A DNA stretch of 64,000 nucleotides, taken from NCBI GenBank assembly GCA_964540535.1, contig CAZIMO010000010.1:1-64000 (forward strand), in the 5' to 3' direction. A model generated the notes under the pieces. The model worked only from the letters and a program-made list of their open reading frames with translations, had not been told where the DNA came from and did no database searches. The stretch comes from Fimenecus sp964540535 (GTDB lineage Bacteria > Bacillota > Clostridia > Oscillospirales > Acutalibacteraceae). Made by a program: the position numbers and the translations under genes. Below, piece after piece: positions 28,717-36,505 of this stretch (its first letter is position 1; each line of letters begins with the position of its first letter).

Positions 28717-28745
28717 ATAATATCATTATAAAGCAATTGTGTCAA
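28717..28745 (-). promoter_or_regulatory. sigma-A promoter of the asd operon
   Basis: On the - strand TTGACA (28745-28740), a 17-base spacer and TATTAT (28722-28717). The predicted start, near 28710, coincides with the first base of the riboswitch. It lies only about 40 bp from the divergent queA start, so the two control regions overlap. Confidence 0.85.
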
Positions 28746-28784
28746 ACATTTTTAACATTTTCTATATTTTTACGGAGAAACACA

Positions 28785-29813
28785 ATGAAAACATCAGATT
28801 TTTACTACGATTTGCCCAAAGAACTCATAGCTCAAACTCCAATCGAACCTCGTGATCACTCTCGGCTGATGGTATTATCACGAAAAAGCAACTCAATTGA
28901 TCATAAATATTTTTATGATTTTGTTGATTATCTTAATGAGGATGATTGCTTAATTTTAAACAACACAAGGGTATTGCCCGCAAGAATATACGGCATAAAA
29001 AAGGATACAGGTGCAGTTGTTGAATTCTTACTTTTGAATAACCTCGGCAATGACCGTTGGGAAACGATTACAGGTCCCGGCAAGCGCGCAAAGATGAATA
29101 CAGAATTCACATTTGGCGAAGGCTTACTTACTTGCAAAATCGAAGAGGTTCTTGAAAACGGAAACAGAATTGCGAAATTCAGCTATGATGCATCAAATAT
29201 ATATGAAGTGCTTGATAAAATAGGCGAAATGCCGTTACCCCACTATATTACTGAAAAGCTTGAAGATAAAGAACGCTATCAGACAGTTTATGCAAAAGAA
29301 TTAGGTTCTGCGGCAGCACCAACGGCAGGACTTCACTTTACCGATGAAATACTGAAAAAAATCGCCGATAAAGGCATTAAAATCGGTTATGTGACCTTGC
29401 ATGTCGGAATTGGCACATTCCGCCCTGTAAAGGCCGATAATATTGAAGACCATCAAATGCATTCTGAACATTATCAAATACCAAAAGAAACTGCTGATTT
29501 GATAAATGAAACGAAGAAAAACGGCGGCAGAGTAATTGCAGTCGGCACAACTTGTTGCAGAACACTCGAAAGTGTTATGAACTCACAGGGCGAAATGAAA
29601 GAATTTGATGATTGGACAAACATTTTTATTTATCCCGGTTACAAATTCAAATGCATTGATGCACTGCTAACGAATTTCCATTTGCCTGAAAGTACACTTA
29701 TTATGCTCGTTTCGGCATTCTATGACAGAGAAAAAGTTTTAGAAGCTTATAACGCCGCTGTAAACGAAAAATACAGATTTTTCTCTTTCGGTGATGCGAT
29801 GTTTATTGAGTAG
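28785..29813 (+). CDS. queA: tRNA preQ1(34) S-adenosylmethionine ribosyltransferase-isomerase
   Basis: Penultimate enzyme of queuosine synthesis, transferring the ribosyl part of SAM to preQ1 in tRNA; 342 residues. Typical sequence: YDLPKELIAQTPIEPRDHSRLMVL at the start, NNTRVLPARIYG, AAPTAGLHFT, and LTNFHLPESTLIMLVSAF near the end. ATG at 28785 with ACGGAG upstream. Pairs functionally with tgt two genes on. Confidence 0.96.
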   Translation: MKTSDFYYDLPKELIAQTPIEPRDHSRLMVLSRKSNSIDHKYFYDFVDYLNEDDCLILNNTRVLPARIYGIKKDTGAVVEFLLLNNLGNDRWETITGPGKRAKMNTEFTFGEGLLTCKIEEVLENGNRIAKFSYDASNIYEVLDKIGEMPLPHYITEKLEDKERYQTVYAKELGSAAAPTAGLHFTDEILKKIADKGIKIGYVTLHVGIGTFRPVKADNIEDHQMHSEHYQIPKETADLINETKKNGGRVIAVGTTCCRTLESVMNSQGEMKEFDDWTNIFIYPGYKFKCIDALLTNFHLPESTLIMLVSAFYDREKVLEAYNAAVNEKYRFFSFGDAMFIE

Positions 29814-29828
29814 ACACAAGGAGTTTTT

Positions 29829-30716
29829 ATGAAACGTATTGTTGTTATTTCTGATATACATTCAAATTACAAAGCATTTGAAGCGGCATTTGAAAAAATT
29901 CAAGATTTAAAGCCTGATGGAGTAATATTTCTCGGCGACTATGTAACAGATTTTCCTTATCCGCAAAAGACAATGGAAATATTGTATAAATGCAGAGAAA
30001 TGTACAAATGTTGGTTTATCAGAGGAAATAGAGAAGATTATATTTTAAATCACCTAAATAATTCGAATGATGAGTGGCGCTATAATAACTCAAGCACAGG
30101 TTCTTTGCTATATACTTATGATAATCTTTCCAAAAGTGATTTAGACTTTTTTAAAAGTATGCCAATTTGCTTGGATATAAAAATTGATGATTGTCCTTTA
30201 ATAACTGCTTGTCATGGTTCACCTAACAGCGCCAATGAAAGCTTGTTCACATCTAATGTGGATCACGAGTTTGTAAGCAAATTTAAAGGAGAAATTTTAC
30301 TTTGCGGTCATTCTCATCATAAAAAGCTTGTAAATTATTCTGACAAACAAATTGTTTTTTGTCCCAGTCTCGGACTTCCGCAAGACTGCGAAGCATATGG
30401 CAGTTCAAGCATAACAATTTTAGAAATACAAAACAACAAATGGATTGTAAAATTTACTGACATATGTTATGATGTTGACTCACTGATTGCTGATTATAAA
30501 ATCAGTGAACTTATGACGAAAGCATCCACTTTTTCTAAATGTATAATTAAAAATATAAAAAATAATGACGATTTTGCTTACCAATGTATTCTTTTAGCTT
30601 GGAAAATAGCTAAAAAAGACAATTTTATTGGCGGTAATATTTTACCGGAAAAATATTGGATTAAAGCATATGAAGAATTAGTTAGTAATGAGAATATAGG
30701 TGAATATAATGTATAA
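29829..30716 (+). CDS. calcineurin-like metallophosphoesterase
   Basis: A 295-residue protein whose first ~205 residues carry the metallophosphoesterase metal-ligand motifs in order: DIHSN, GDYV, GNRED, HGSPNSA and GHSHH. The sequence is like the YfcE/MJ0936 phosphodiesterases. A C-terminal extension of about 90 residues is helical and unrecognised. It sits between queA and tgt and overlaps the latter's start by 8 bases, but no role in tRNA modification can be claimed from this. Confidence 0.82.
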   Translation: MKRIVVISDIHSNYKAFEAAFEKIQDLKPDGVIFLGDYVTDFPYPQKTMEILYKCREMYKCWFIRGNREDYILNHLNNSNDEWRYNNSSTGSLLYTYDNLSKSDLDFFKSMPICLDIKIDDCPLITACHGSPNSANESLFTSNVDHEFVSKFKGEILLCGHSHHKKLVNYSDKQIVFCPSLGLPQDCEAYGSSSITILEIQNNKWIVKFTDICYDVDSLIADYKISELMTKASTFSKCIIKNIKNNDDFAYQCILLAWKIAKKDNFIGGNILPEKYWIKAYEELVSNENIGEYNV

Positions 30717-31839
30717 GCTTATTAAGAAAAACGGTAATGCACGGCGAGGTGAGTTTCAAACAGTTCACGGTACAATACAGACACCTGCATTTATGAATGT
30801 TGCAACTCAAGGTGCAATAAAAGGCGGAGTGTCTGCCTATGATTTAAAGGATATTAAATGCCAAGTTCAGTTGTGCAATACATACCATTTGCATTTAAGA
30901 CCTACTGATACGCTTGTAAAAGAAATGGGCGGACTTCATAAATTTACCGGTTGGAACGGACCTATTCTTACAGACAGCGGCGGGTTTCAAGTGTTTTCAT
31001 TAGCTTCTCTTCGCAAAATTAAAGAAGAGGGCGTATACTTTTCTTCGCATATTGACGGACATAAAATTTTTATGGGACCTGAAGAAAGTATGCAAATTCA
31101 ATCAAATCTCGGCTCAACTATTGCTATGGCATTTGACGAGTGTGTTGAAAACCCCGCAAAATACGAATATTCAAAGCAGTCTTGCGAGAGAACAACAAGA
31201 TGGCTGTACCGTTGCAAAGATGAAATTGAAAGACTTAATTCATTACACGATACTATAAATAAAAATCAGCTGCTTTTCGGAATTAATCAAGGCTGTACTT
31301 TTGATGATTTGCGTATTGAGCATATGAAAGAAATCGCAGAGCTTGATTTAGACGGTTATGCAATCGGTGGACTTGCAGTAGGCGAACCGAAAGAAGAAAT
31401 GTACCGTATAATTTCGGCAGTTGAACCTTTTATGCCTACTGACAAACCCCGTTATCTTATGGGCGTGGGTACTCCCGGAAACATTATTGAAGGAGTTAAA
31501 AGGGGAGTAGATCTTTTTGACTGCGTAATGCCGAGCCGAAACGCGCGCCACGGACATCTTTTTACAGATGATGGTATAATAAATATCAACAACAAAAAAT
31601 ATGAAAAAGACGATTTACCGATTGATCCGAAATGTAATTGTCCAACCTGTCAAAAACATTCCCGTTCGTACATAAGACATTTATTTAAAGCACAGGAAGT
31701 TCTTGCAATGAGACTTTGTGTTATACATAATCTTTACTTTTACAATAATCTTATGGAAAGAATTCGTGCGGCTCTTGATAATGATACTTTTGAAGAGTTT
31801 TATAACGAATATGTTGATAAGCTAGATACCCGAATATAA
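30709..31839 (+). CDS. tgt: queuine tRNA-ribosyltransferase (tRNA-guanine transglycosylase)
   Basis: Exchanges guanine-34 for preQ1 in tRNAs with GUN anticodons; 376 residues. The active-site Asp of DSGGFQVFS and nucleophile region VDLFDCVMPSRNARHG are present, as is the zinc site CNCPTCQKHSRSYIRH. The ATG at 30709 is preferred over GTG at 30700 because ATAGGTG at about 30696-30702 serves as its ribosome site. Confidence 0.96.
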   Translation: MYKLIKKNGNARRGEFQTVHGTIQTPAFMNVATQGAIKGGVSAYDLKDIKCQVQLCNTYHLHLRPTDTLVKEMGGLHKFTGWNGPILTDSGGFQVFSLASLRKIKEEGVYFSSHIDGHKIFMGPEESMQIQSNLGSTIAMAFDECVENPAKYEYSKQSCERTTRWLYRCKDEIERLNSLHDTINKNQLLFGINQGCTFDDLRIEHMKEIAELDLDGYAIGGLAVGEPKEEMYRIISAVEPFMPTDKPRYLMGVGTPGNIIEGVKRGVDLFDCVMPSRNARHGHLFTDDGIININNKKYEKDDLPIDPKCNCPTCQKHSRSYIRHLFKAQEVLAMRLCVIHNLYFYNNLMERIRAALDNDTFEEFYNEYVDKLDTRI

Positions 31840-31866
31840 TACATTTTTCTAATTTAAAAAAATATG

Positions 31867-31895
31867 TTGCAAAACATATAATAATTATGTATAAT
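31867..31895 (+). promoter_or_regulatory. probable sigma-A promoter for yajC
   Basis: TTGCAA at 31867-31872 and TATAAT at 31890-31895 are 17 bases apart, about 40 bases before the yajC ATG. Confidence 0.7.
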
Positions 31896-31936
31896 ATTCA
31901 TCAGTGATAAATAACAAATTTTGGAGGAAAAATTTA

Positions 31937-32353
31937 ATGACAGATTTTTTAACTTTTGCTGCAATGAGCAGTACATCTAATGCCTCAAGTTCGGGCGGCA
32001 GTATGACAATGATTATTATGATTGTTGCTATGTTCGCACTTATGTACTTTACAACAATTAGACCTCAAAAAAAGCAACAAAAAGTTGAGCAGCAAATGCG
32101 AGAGAATACACAAATTGGCGATGAAATTACCACTATCGGCGGTATTTGCGGTAAGGTTGTTGCTGTTAAAGATGATACGGTTGTTATTGAAACAGGCTCT
32201 GACAGAGTAAAGATTAAGTTCAAGAAGTACGCTATTCAGACTAACAACACAGCTAATGAGAAATATCAAGCTGAACGTGAAGCGGCAAAAGCTGAAATGG
32301 AAGCAAAGCGTGCTGAAAAGAAAAACAAAAAATCAAAAAAAGACAAAGAATGA
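31937..32353 (+). CDS. yajC: Sec translocase accessory subunit YajC
   Basis: A 138-residue single-pass protein: helix at residues about 22-40 (MTMIIMIVAMFALMYF), then the family core RPQKKQQK and GDEITTIGGICGKVVAV, and a lysine-rich tail. It associates with SecDF. GGAGG at 31923-31927 fixes the ATG at 31937. It follows tgt, the usual clostridial and proteobacterial order; no secDF is visible in the window. Confidence 0.93.
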   Translation: MTDFLTFAAMSSTSNASSSGGSMTMIIMIVAMFALMYFTTIRPQKKQQKVEQQMRENTQIGDEITTIGGICGKVVAVKDDTVVIETGSDRVKIKFKKYAIQTNNTANEKYQAEREAAKAEMEAKRAEKKNKKSKKDKE

Positions 32354-32374
32354 TTTAGTCATACTAAAAAATAT

Positions 32375-32411
32375 TCCCTCATATTCTTTATTGAATGTGA
32401 GGGATTTTTTT
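32375..32411 (+). terminator. terminator after yajC
   Basis: A 12-bp stem with one G-U pair (32375-32386 with 32393-32404) followed by seven T. It lies about 20 bases after yajC and 30 bases before the next gene. Confidence 0.85.
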
Positions 32412-32441
32412 ATGCGTAAAAAAATGATAAAAAAAGGTGAT

Positions 32442-32822
32442 ATGTCTTCAACTACAAGAAACATTACAGGAATAATACTTTCTGCCGCTATCGGAACAGT
32501 AATATGTATGGTAATCTCTTTGGCTTTTTCTTATATATTTGCTAATACAGAAATTCTTACTGACTCGTTTAAAGCATTCTTTGTGGCTTCAGTATTGCTT
32601 GGAGTATTTTTCTGCGGTATATTCTCTTCGAGATTAACCTCTTTAAAAGGTATCGTTTCAGGTATTTTATCATCAATTATTTATCTGCTTATTATTACTG
32701 TTATTATGCTATTCTTTTCAAGCGGAAAATTATCAGCACATACAGCCTTTTTGTATTTAGGTATAATTGTTGTTGGCGTTATCGGCGGTATATGTGGGGC
32801 AAATATTAAGAGAAGAAAATAA
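32442..32822 (+). CDS. TIGR04086-type small membrane protein
   Basis: A 126-residue protein with four hydrophobic helices and a basic end (GANIKRRK). Size, position after yajC, and the glycine-rich last helix (IIVVGVIGGICGANI) fit the clostridial TIGR04086 membrane family of unknown function. The ATG at 32442 is chosen for its AAAGGTGA ribosome site; in-frame ATGs at 32412 and 32424 start within or just after the preceding terminator and lack one. Confidence 0.7.
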   Translation: MSSTTRNITGIILSAAIGTVICMVISLAFSYIFANTEILTDSFKAFFVASVLLGVFFCGIFSSRLTSLKGIVSGILSSIIYLLIITVIMLFFSSGKLSAHTAFLYLGIIVVGVIGGICGANIKRRK

Positions 32823-32840
32823 ACTTAAAGGAAGATATAT

Positions 32841-33491
32841 ATGACAAAGGTAATAACACTGCACAAAAAGAAAAAAAGCTATATAAATACAGAGAGAACT
32901 GGTAAGAACTTTACACCAAATATTTCAAACGAAACAAACAGGATTTTATTACTTATAGTTTCTGTTGTTTTCATATTGGCCGGTGCATTGATTTACAGGT
33001 TTTTTCCTAATAATGACATCAACACAGAAATTGATACGGTACTTAAATTATTCAGTACTGCTAATTGGAAAAATATTTGCATTTTCTTTTTACAGGCAGA
33101 TTTAATTTTTTTGATTATATCTTTCTTTATCGGCACAAGTTTTGTCGGGTCAGTTCTGTCAGTGCTACCAATAATTCTAAAATGTATTTACATTGGATAT
33201 CAAAGCGGTTACTTATACAATGAATATGAGCTTAAAGGTGTACTTTTTTGCCTAATATTGCTTTATCCGTGCTATGCTATTACAACATCATCGCTTATAT
33301 TCGCATGTGACGAAAGCATTTATATGAGCAAATACTTCTTTAATACAATTACAAATAAAAATACAGCTAATAACATTTCAGTCAAGCTGTATTTTTTAAG
33401 ATATTTAATTCTATTTGTAATAAATATTGTATGTATTGCCGTGAATTCAGTAATAGCTTGTTTTGTTGCGCCTAAAATCAATCTTATTTAG
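32841..33491 (+). CDS. spoIIM: SpoIIM-like stage II sporulation membrane protein
   Basis: A 216-residue polytopic membrane protein, near the Bacillus SpoIIM length of 214, with about five helices. The segment FFIGTSFVGSVLSVLPIILKCIYIGYQSGYLY and the following LKGVLFCLILLYP resemble the SpoIIM/DUF95 core. SpoIIM with SpoIID and SpoIIP drives engulfment by peptidoglycan remodelling. It stands next to a xer recombinase gene, as spoIIM does in Bacillus, but here convergent with an 8-base overlap. Identification is by pattern and context, not strong identity. Confidence 0.65.
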   Translation: MTKVITLHKKKKSYINTERTGKNFTPNISNETNRILLLIVSVVFILAGALIYRFFPNNDINTEIDTVLKLFSTANWKNICIFFLQADLIFLIISFFIGTSFVGSVLSVLPIILKCIYIGYQSGYLYNEYELKGVLFCLILLYPCYAITTSSLIFACDESIYMSKYFFNTITNKNTANNISVKLYFLRYLILFVINIVCIAVNSVIACFVAPKINLI

Positions 33492-34467
33492 TGCTCGACA
33501 TTCTAACATTAGAAAGAGGATTTGCTTCAGATGCCTTTTTCAGTTGTTCATCAATAATGTGTGTATAAATCTCTGTAGTACCAAGGTTTTCATGGCCCAA
33601 AATATCCTTTAAAACAAGCACATCAACATTACCATGCTGATACATAAGAGTTGCCGCTGTGTGGCGGAGCTTATGTACCGAATAACCTTCAAGTCCGCAT
33701 TTTTCTAACGCGTTATAAACAATGTGTTGAACTGTTTTCGGGCTGATTCTACTTTTTCGATTACTCAAAAAGAGTGCATTACGGTCACTTGCCGGTATTC
33801 CGTCAACAGGTCTTACCGCCATATATTGAGCATATGCTTCCATGCAAGCATTATTAAGATAGATAGTGCGTTCTTTGTTTCCTTTACCGGTGACACGCAG
33901 CGTATGATCATCACGAATATCATTATAATTAAGACTAACAAGCTCGGATAACCGCAAACCGCAGTTTAAGAAAAAAACTATAATACAATAGTCACGTTCC
34001 TTGTATTTGCCGTCAATTGACTTCAACAATTTTAAGCTTTCTTCGAGTGTTAAATACTTGGGGAGAGCTTTTTTTAATTTTGGTGAATCCAATACCTGCA
34101 TGGGATTTTCCTGCAATAATTGCTTTTGCAGTGTAAGATATTTAAAGAATGTTCTTATTGTTGATACCTTTCTCGCACGGGCAGCTTCTTGGTTATCGCG
34201 TTCATTCTTGCAATATGACAGAAAGGCATAGGCGTCATTTAAAGTAATTGATTTAATAAATTCTTCGTCAATATCTTTTATATCAACTTCATTAAACTCG
34301 ACAGAAGAGGGTACTAATCCTCTGAAAAACTTTATAAAACGAAAGAAGAGCTTCAAATCAGAAGAATATTCTTCAATGGTTAATGCTGATTTATTTTTAA
34401 TAACATCCATATACACCAAGAAATCTCTAAGTATAGGCGGAATACCTGTATAGTCAATATGTTTCAT
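33484..34467 (-). CDS. xerD: host-type Xer tyrosine recombinase
   Basis: A 327-residue tyrosine recombinase with a SAM-like N-terminal domain and the catalytic residues in place: Arg in NCGLRLSELV, Lys in TGKGNKER, HKLRH, then the late His and Tyr in LGHENLGTTEIYTH. The N terminus (MKHIDYTG..ILRDFLVYM) resembles the core Xer protein of Oscillospiraceae rather than a phage integrase, and it lies beside a spoIIM-like gene and outside the prophage repeats. It probably resolves chromosome dimers at dif and is the best candidate for integrating the adjacent element. GGAGGTG fixes the ATG at 34467; a palindrome overlaps its upstream leader. XerC and XerD cannot be told apart here. Confidence 0.85.
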   Translation of the reverse strand: MKHIDYTGIPPILRDFLVYMDVIKNKSALTIEEYSSDLKLFFRFIKFFRGLVPSSVEFNEVDIKDIDEEFIKSITLNDAYAFLSYCKNERDNQEAARARKVSTIRTFFKYLTLQKQLLQENPMQVLDSPKLKKALPKYLTLEESLKLLKSIDGKYKERDYCIIVFFLNCGLRLSELVSLNYNDIRDDHTLRVTGKGNKERTIYLNNACMEAYAQYMAVRPVDGIPASDRNALFLSNRKSRISPKTVQHIVYNALEKCGLEGYSVHKLRHTAATLMYQHGNVDVLVLKDILGHENLGTTEIYTHIIDEQLKKASEANPLSNVRMSSTK

Positions 34468-34478
34468 AATGCACCTCC

Positions 34479-34493
34479 GTGAAACTGTTTCAC
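34479..34493. promoter_or_regulatory. palindrome upstream of xer, possible operator
   Basis: GTGAAACTGTTTCAC is a 7-bp-arm palindrome around one central base, ending about 11 bases from the xer start codon next to the ribosome site. It could be an operator or a small RNA hairpin affecting translation. Confidence 0.35.
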
Positions 34494-34500
34494 AAATCAT

Positions 34501-34961
34501 TATTTAATAAAATAATTATACAATAAAATAATCTTTAAATCAATCAATTTTGTTCGGTAATGAAATGAATAGGAGCAGGTATGTTTCAGAATAAAATAGT
34601 TATATCATAGAAGAAGCTAAAAACTAAATCCTTTTGAGTATAAATATTTAGCAAATTACTTAATTGAAGAAATTGAAAATCAAGTATTATATAGTCAATA
34701 AATCTAATGAAGTTAAACTTTTTATTATAATATTAACTATTATTTATTCATTTTTATTTTTAATAATTGGCTTATATGTTTTCATACATGATATATATAT
34801 TATTAAAAATATTTTTGAAGAATTTTGTTATATTGTTAAATACAAATTGCAAAATCCAAAACTCTAAAACATTACTATTCTCAAAGGAACTATATATTTT
34901 AATAATAATATTTATATTTCCCGCATTTTGTATCAAAAAAATTGTAAAATCCGTCCCCTAC
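34501..34961. other. A/T-rich intergenic region between xer and the dif-like site
   Basis: About 460 bases with no gene I can support. Short open frames (for example a 67-codon one from a TTG at 34664) lack ribosome sites. The only structure seen is an 11-bp inverted repeat, TTTTGTATCAA at 34926-34936 against TTGATACAAAA at 34962-34972; the second copy is also the left arm of the dif-like site. Confidence 0.6.
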
Positions 34962-34989
34962 TTGATACAAAATATTTATTTTGTATAAT
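34962..34989. other. candidate dif/attL: Xer-type core site
   Basis: The site reads as an 11-bp arm TTGATACAAAA, a 6-bp centre TATTTA, and an 11-bp arm TTTTGTATAAT. The arms are inverted at 9 of 11 positions, the classical XerCD site layout. The right arm matches the XerD-binding arms TTATGTAAACT (Bacillus dif) and TTATGTTAAAT (E. coli dif) at 8 of 11 positions each; the left arm is not similar to known XerC arms. The prophage direct repeat starts exactly at the centre. About 500 bp from the xer start codon. Confidence 0.55.
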
Positions 34990-35017
34990 AATCATTCAAC
35001 TTTTCAACATTTTCAAC
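34973..35017 (+). repeat. prophage boundary direct repeat, left copy
   Basis: A 45-base sequence repeated in the same direction at 44195-44239 with a single difference (C at 34997, A at 44219). It begins with TATTTA and ends with CATTTTCAAC. It bounds the filamentous-phage-like element. Confidence 0.9.
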
Positions 35018-35040
35018 TTTTAGGAATAGTTTTCAACACC

Positions 35041-35259
35041 CTATTTAAAATCAAATATAATTTTCTCAATCTTTTCCGACATATCTTTATATGCGTCATA
35101 TTTAGCCTGTGCAATTATTAAATCAAGTATTATATTCACATTGTTTCTATGTACATTCAATTCATTTTGTAAATCGATAACACGATTTTTATAATCAGCT
35201 TCCTGAAACATTAAGTAAGTTATCAAGTTGTTAATTTTTTCTTTATTGCTTAAACTCAT
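35041..35259 (-). CDS. small coiled-coil protein downstream of rep
   Basis: A 72-residue, mostly helical charged protein with heptad-like spacing (EADYKNRVIDLQNELNVHRNNVNIILDLI). No family recognised. GGTGAG precedes the ATG, which overlaps the rep stop by 4 bases, so it is translated with rep and may modulate replication. Last gene of the leftward block, ending 24 bases from the direct repeat. Confidence 0.65.
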   Translation of the reverse strand: MSLSNKEKINNLITYLMFQEADYKNRVIDLQNELNVHRNNVNIILDLIIAQAKYDAYKDMSEKIEKIIFDFK

Positions 35260-36101
35260 AAACTCACCTTAATTTCACTCGAATGAATATTTCCTTGTTT
35301 ATAATCAATAATTTGATGTATTTCATCACCATTTATTGAATAGCTGATACACTTACTATCTTGAAAATAAAAATCAGTGTTTTCAACAAAAGCGTTTGTA
35401 ATTTTCCAAAATGGATCTTCGGGGTCATTGAAAAAGCCAACTTCAGAATTACCAAAAGATTTCAGAGGTACTTCAATAGGTCTTTGCAAATTCTTCGAGC
35501 AATTGTAAGAACGTGAACCCCATTCAAGATGTGCTTCTTTTGTCAAGTACTTACAAACATATGCTCCAACGTCTTTTATGTGTTTTCCATTATCGTCTTT
35601 AAGTTCATAAAACAAATGTATATCTGTACTTCCATATTTCCAACATTTATTAATAACCTCATAGGGTATATACTCGTCATTAAATACAACTATATGAGCG
35701 TGTATAGTACCTTCATTCCCCTCTCGTTTTCCCCTGTCCTTTTGTCTTTCAAGTACATACAAATAACTTAATTCATAACCTTGTCTTTTCATAGCTTGAA
35801 AGAAAGTGGTTAACTTCCTACGGAATATTTTTACATCAAGAAGAGTTTCAGCATGGGTTAAAGTGAGAAACTTTGTATGCGGTGTAAGATTAGCCCAAAT
35901 AATGCGGCGGACTTTTTGTCTTGCTCTTGCAAGATTGTCAGAGCGTTTCCCCTCTTCTTCATTTTTTTCTTTATTCTTTACAATAGGATTTTTTCTTTCA
36001 AAATCACATTTTATGGGTACGGAATAAGATAGACATTCAAGCTTATTTCCTGATATTACAACTCGGTCTGTTATGTATCTGTCAACATACTTGATTGCCA
36101 T
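35256..36101 (-). CDS. HUH-type rolling-circle replication initiator (Rep)
   Basis: A 281-residue protein with the three HUH endonuclease motifs in order: motif 1 FLTLTH at residues 78-83, motif 2 HAH (in TIHAHIVVF) at 134-136, and motif 3 Y181-x3-Y185 (AYVCKYLTK). These nick one strand at the origin and attach through tyrosine, starting rolling-circle replication of an ssDNA phage or plasmid. Two tyrosines in motif 3 suggest the superfamily-I/phage-type active site. The 400-base structured region just upstream is the best candidate origin. GGAG precedes the ATG. Confidence 0.88.
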   Translation of the reverse strand: MAIKYVDRYITDRVVISGNKLECLSYSVPIKCDFERKNPIVKNKEKNEEEGKRSDNLARARQKVRRIIWANLTPHTKFLTLTHAETLLDVKIFRRKLTTFFQAMKRQGYELSYLYVLERQKDRGKREGNEGTIHAHIVVFNDEYIPYEVINKCWKYGSTDIHLFYELKDDNGKHIKDVGAYVCKYLTKEAHLEWGSRSYNCSKNLQRPIEVPLKSFGNSEVGFFNDPEDPFWKITNAFVENTDFYFQDSKCISYSINGDEIHQIIDYKQGNIHSSEIKVSL

Positions 36102-36173
36102 AACTTTTTACTCCTTTTTTGTGTGATTTTTACTAACTTTTTGTGTGACTTATGAGGTATAGTCAAGTTTAAT

Positions 36174-36200
36174 ATGTAAACTCGCTTCGCTCGTTTACAT
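36174..36200. repeat. hairpin upstream of rep
   Basis: ATGTAAAC at 36174-36181 pairs with GTTTACAT at 36193-36200 around an 11-base loop TCGCTTCGCTC. It lies in the leader of rep on the - strand and could act in rep control or origin function. Confidence 0.6.
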
Positions 36201-36249
36201 TTTTCACTTACTTTTTTTGATTGATTTTGAATAATATTTGCTGTTTCTC

Positions 36250-36292
36250 AACAACCGCATAACGCGACAATGTCGCCGTTAATGCGGTTGTT
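36250..36292. other. nested hairpin, candidate replication origin
   Basis: An outer perfect 11-bp stem (AACAACCGCAT at 36250-36260 with ATGCGGTTGTT at 36282-36292) encloses an inner palindrome GCGACA-A-TGTCGC at 36264-36276. It is the most GC-rich point of the rep upstream region and is placed between rep and the Zot-like gene, where rolling-circle origins often lie. The function is inferred. Confidence 0.5.
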
Positions 36293-36429
36293 ATTCCGTT
36301 TTGGCTGTATTTGGCTTTAAACGCGTTTTTATTGGTCTTATAATGATATTTAAACACAATTACATTAAAAAACGATTATAAACCTATTTATGCAAAGAAT
36401 AGCAACATAATTTGTATTACTAAAAACAA

Positions 36430-36463
36430 ATGGGAGTGTAATTTAAACAAATTCCATTCCCAT
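36430..36463 (-). terminator. terminator of the structural block after the Zot-like gene
   Basis: A 15-position stem with one mismatch and one G-U pair (36463-36449 with 36444-36430 on the - strand), loop of four, then TTTGTTTTT on the - strand. It lies 43 bases after the stop of the Zot-like gene and separates morphogenesis genes from rep. Confidence 0.7.
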
Positions 36464-36505
36464 TCACCATTAGTATCATATAAAAATTAAAGTCTTCAGT
36501 ATTCA

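Noticed and set aside
33484..34467. The recombinase as the prophage's own integrase
   Set aside because: It lies outside both boundary repeats, neighbours a spoIIM-like gene as host xer genes do, and its sequence resembles the core Xer protein of Oscillospiraceae.
34664..34988. Open frames of 67 and 73 codons left of the prophage
   Set aside because: TTG start or no ribosome site, and composition explained by A/T-rich DNA; the second runs into the dif-like site.
35256..36101. A rolling-circle plasmid or integrative conjugative element in place of a phage
   Set aside because: Rep alone would allow it, but there is no relaxase-plus-coupling protein or mobilisation gene, and the ATPase, coat-like and secreted anchor proteins fit a filamentous phage better.
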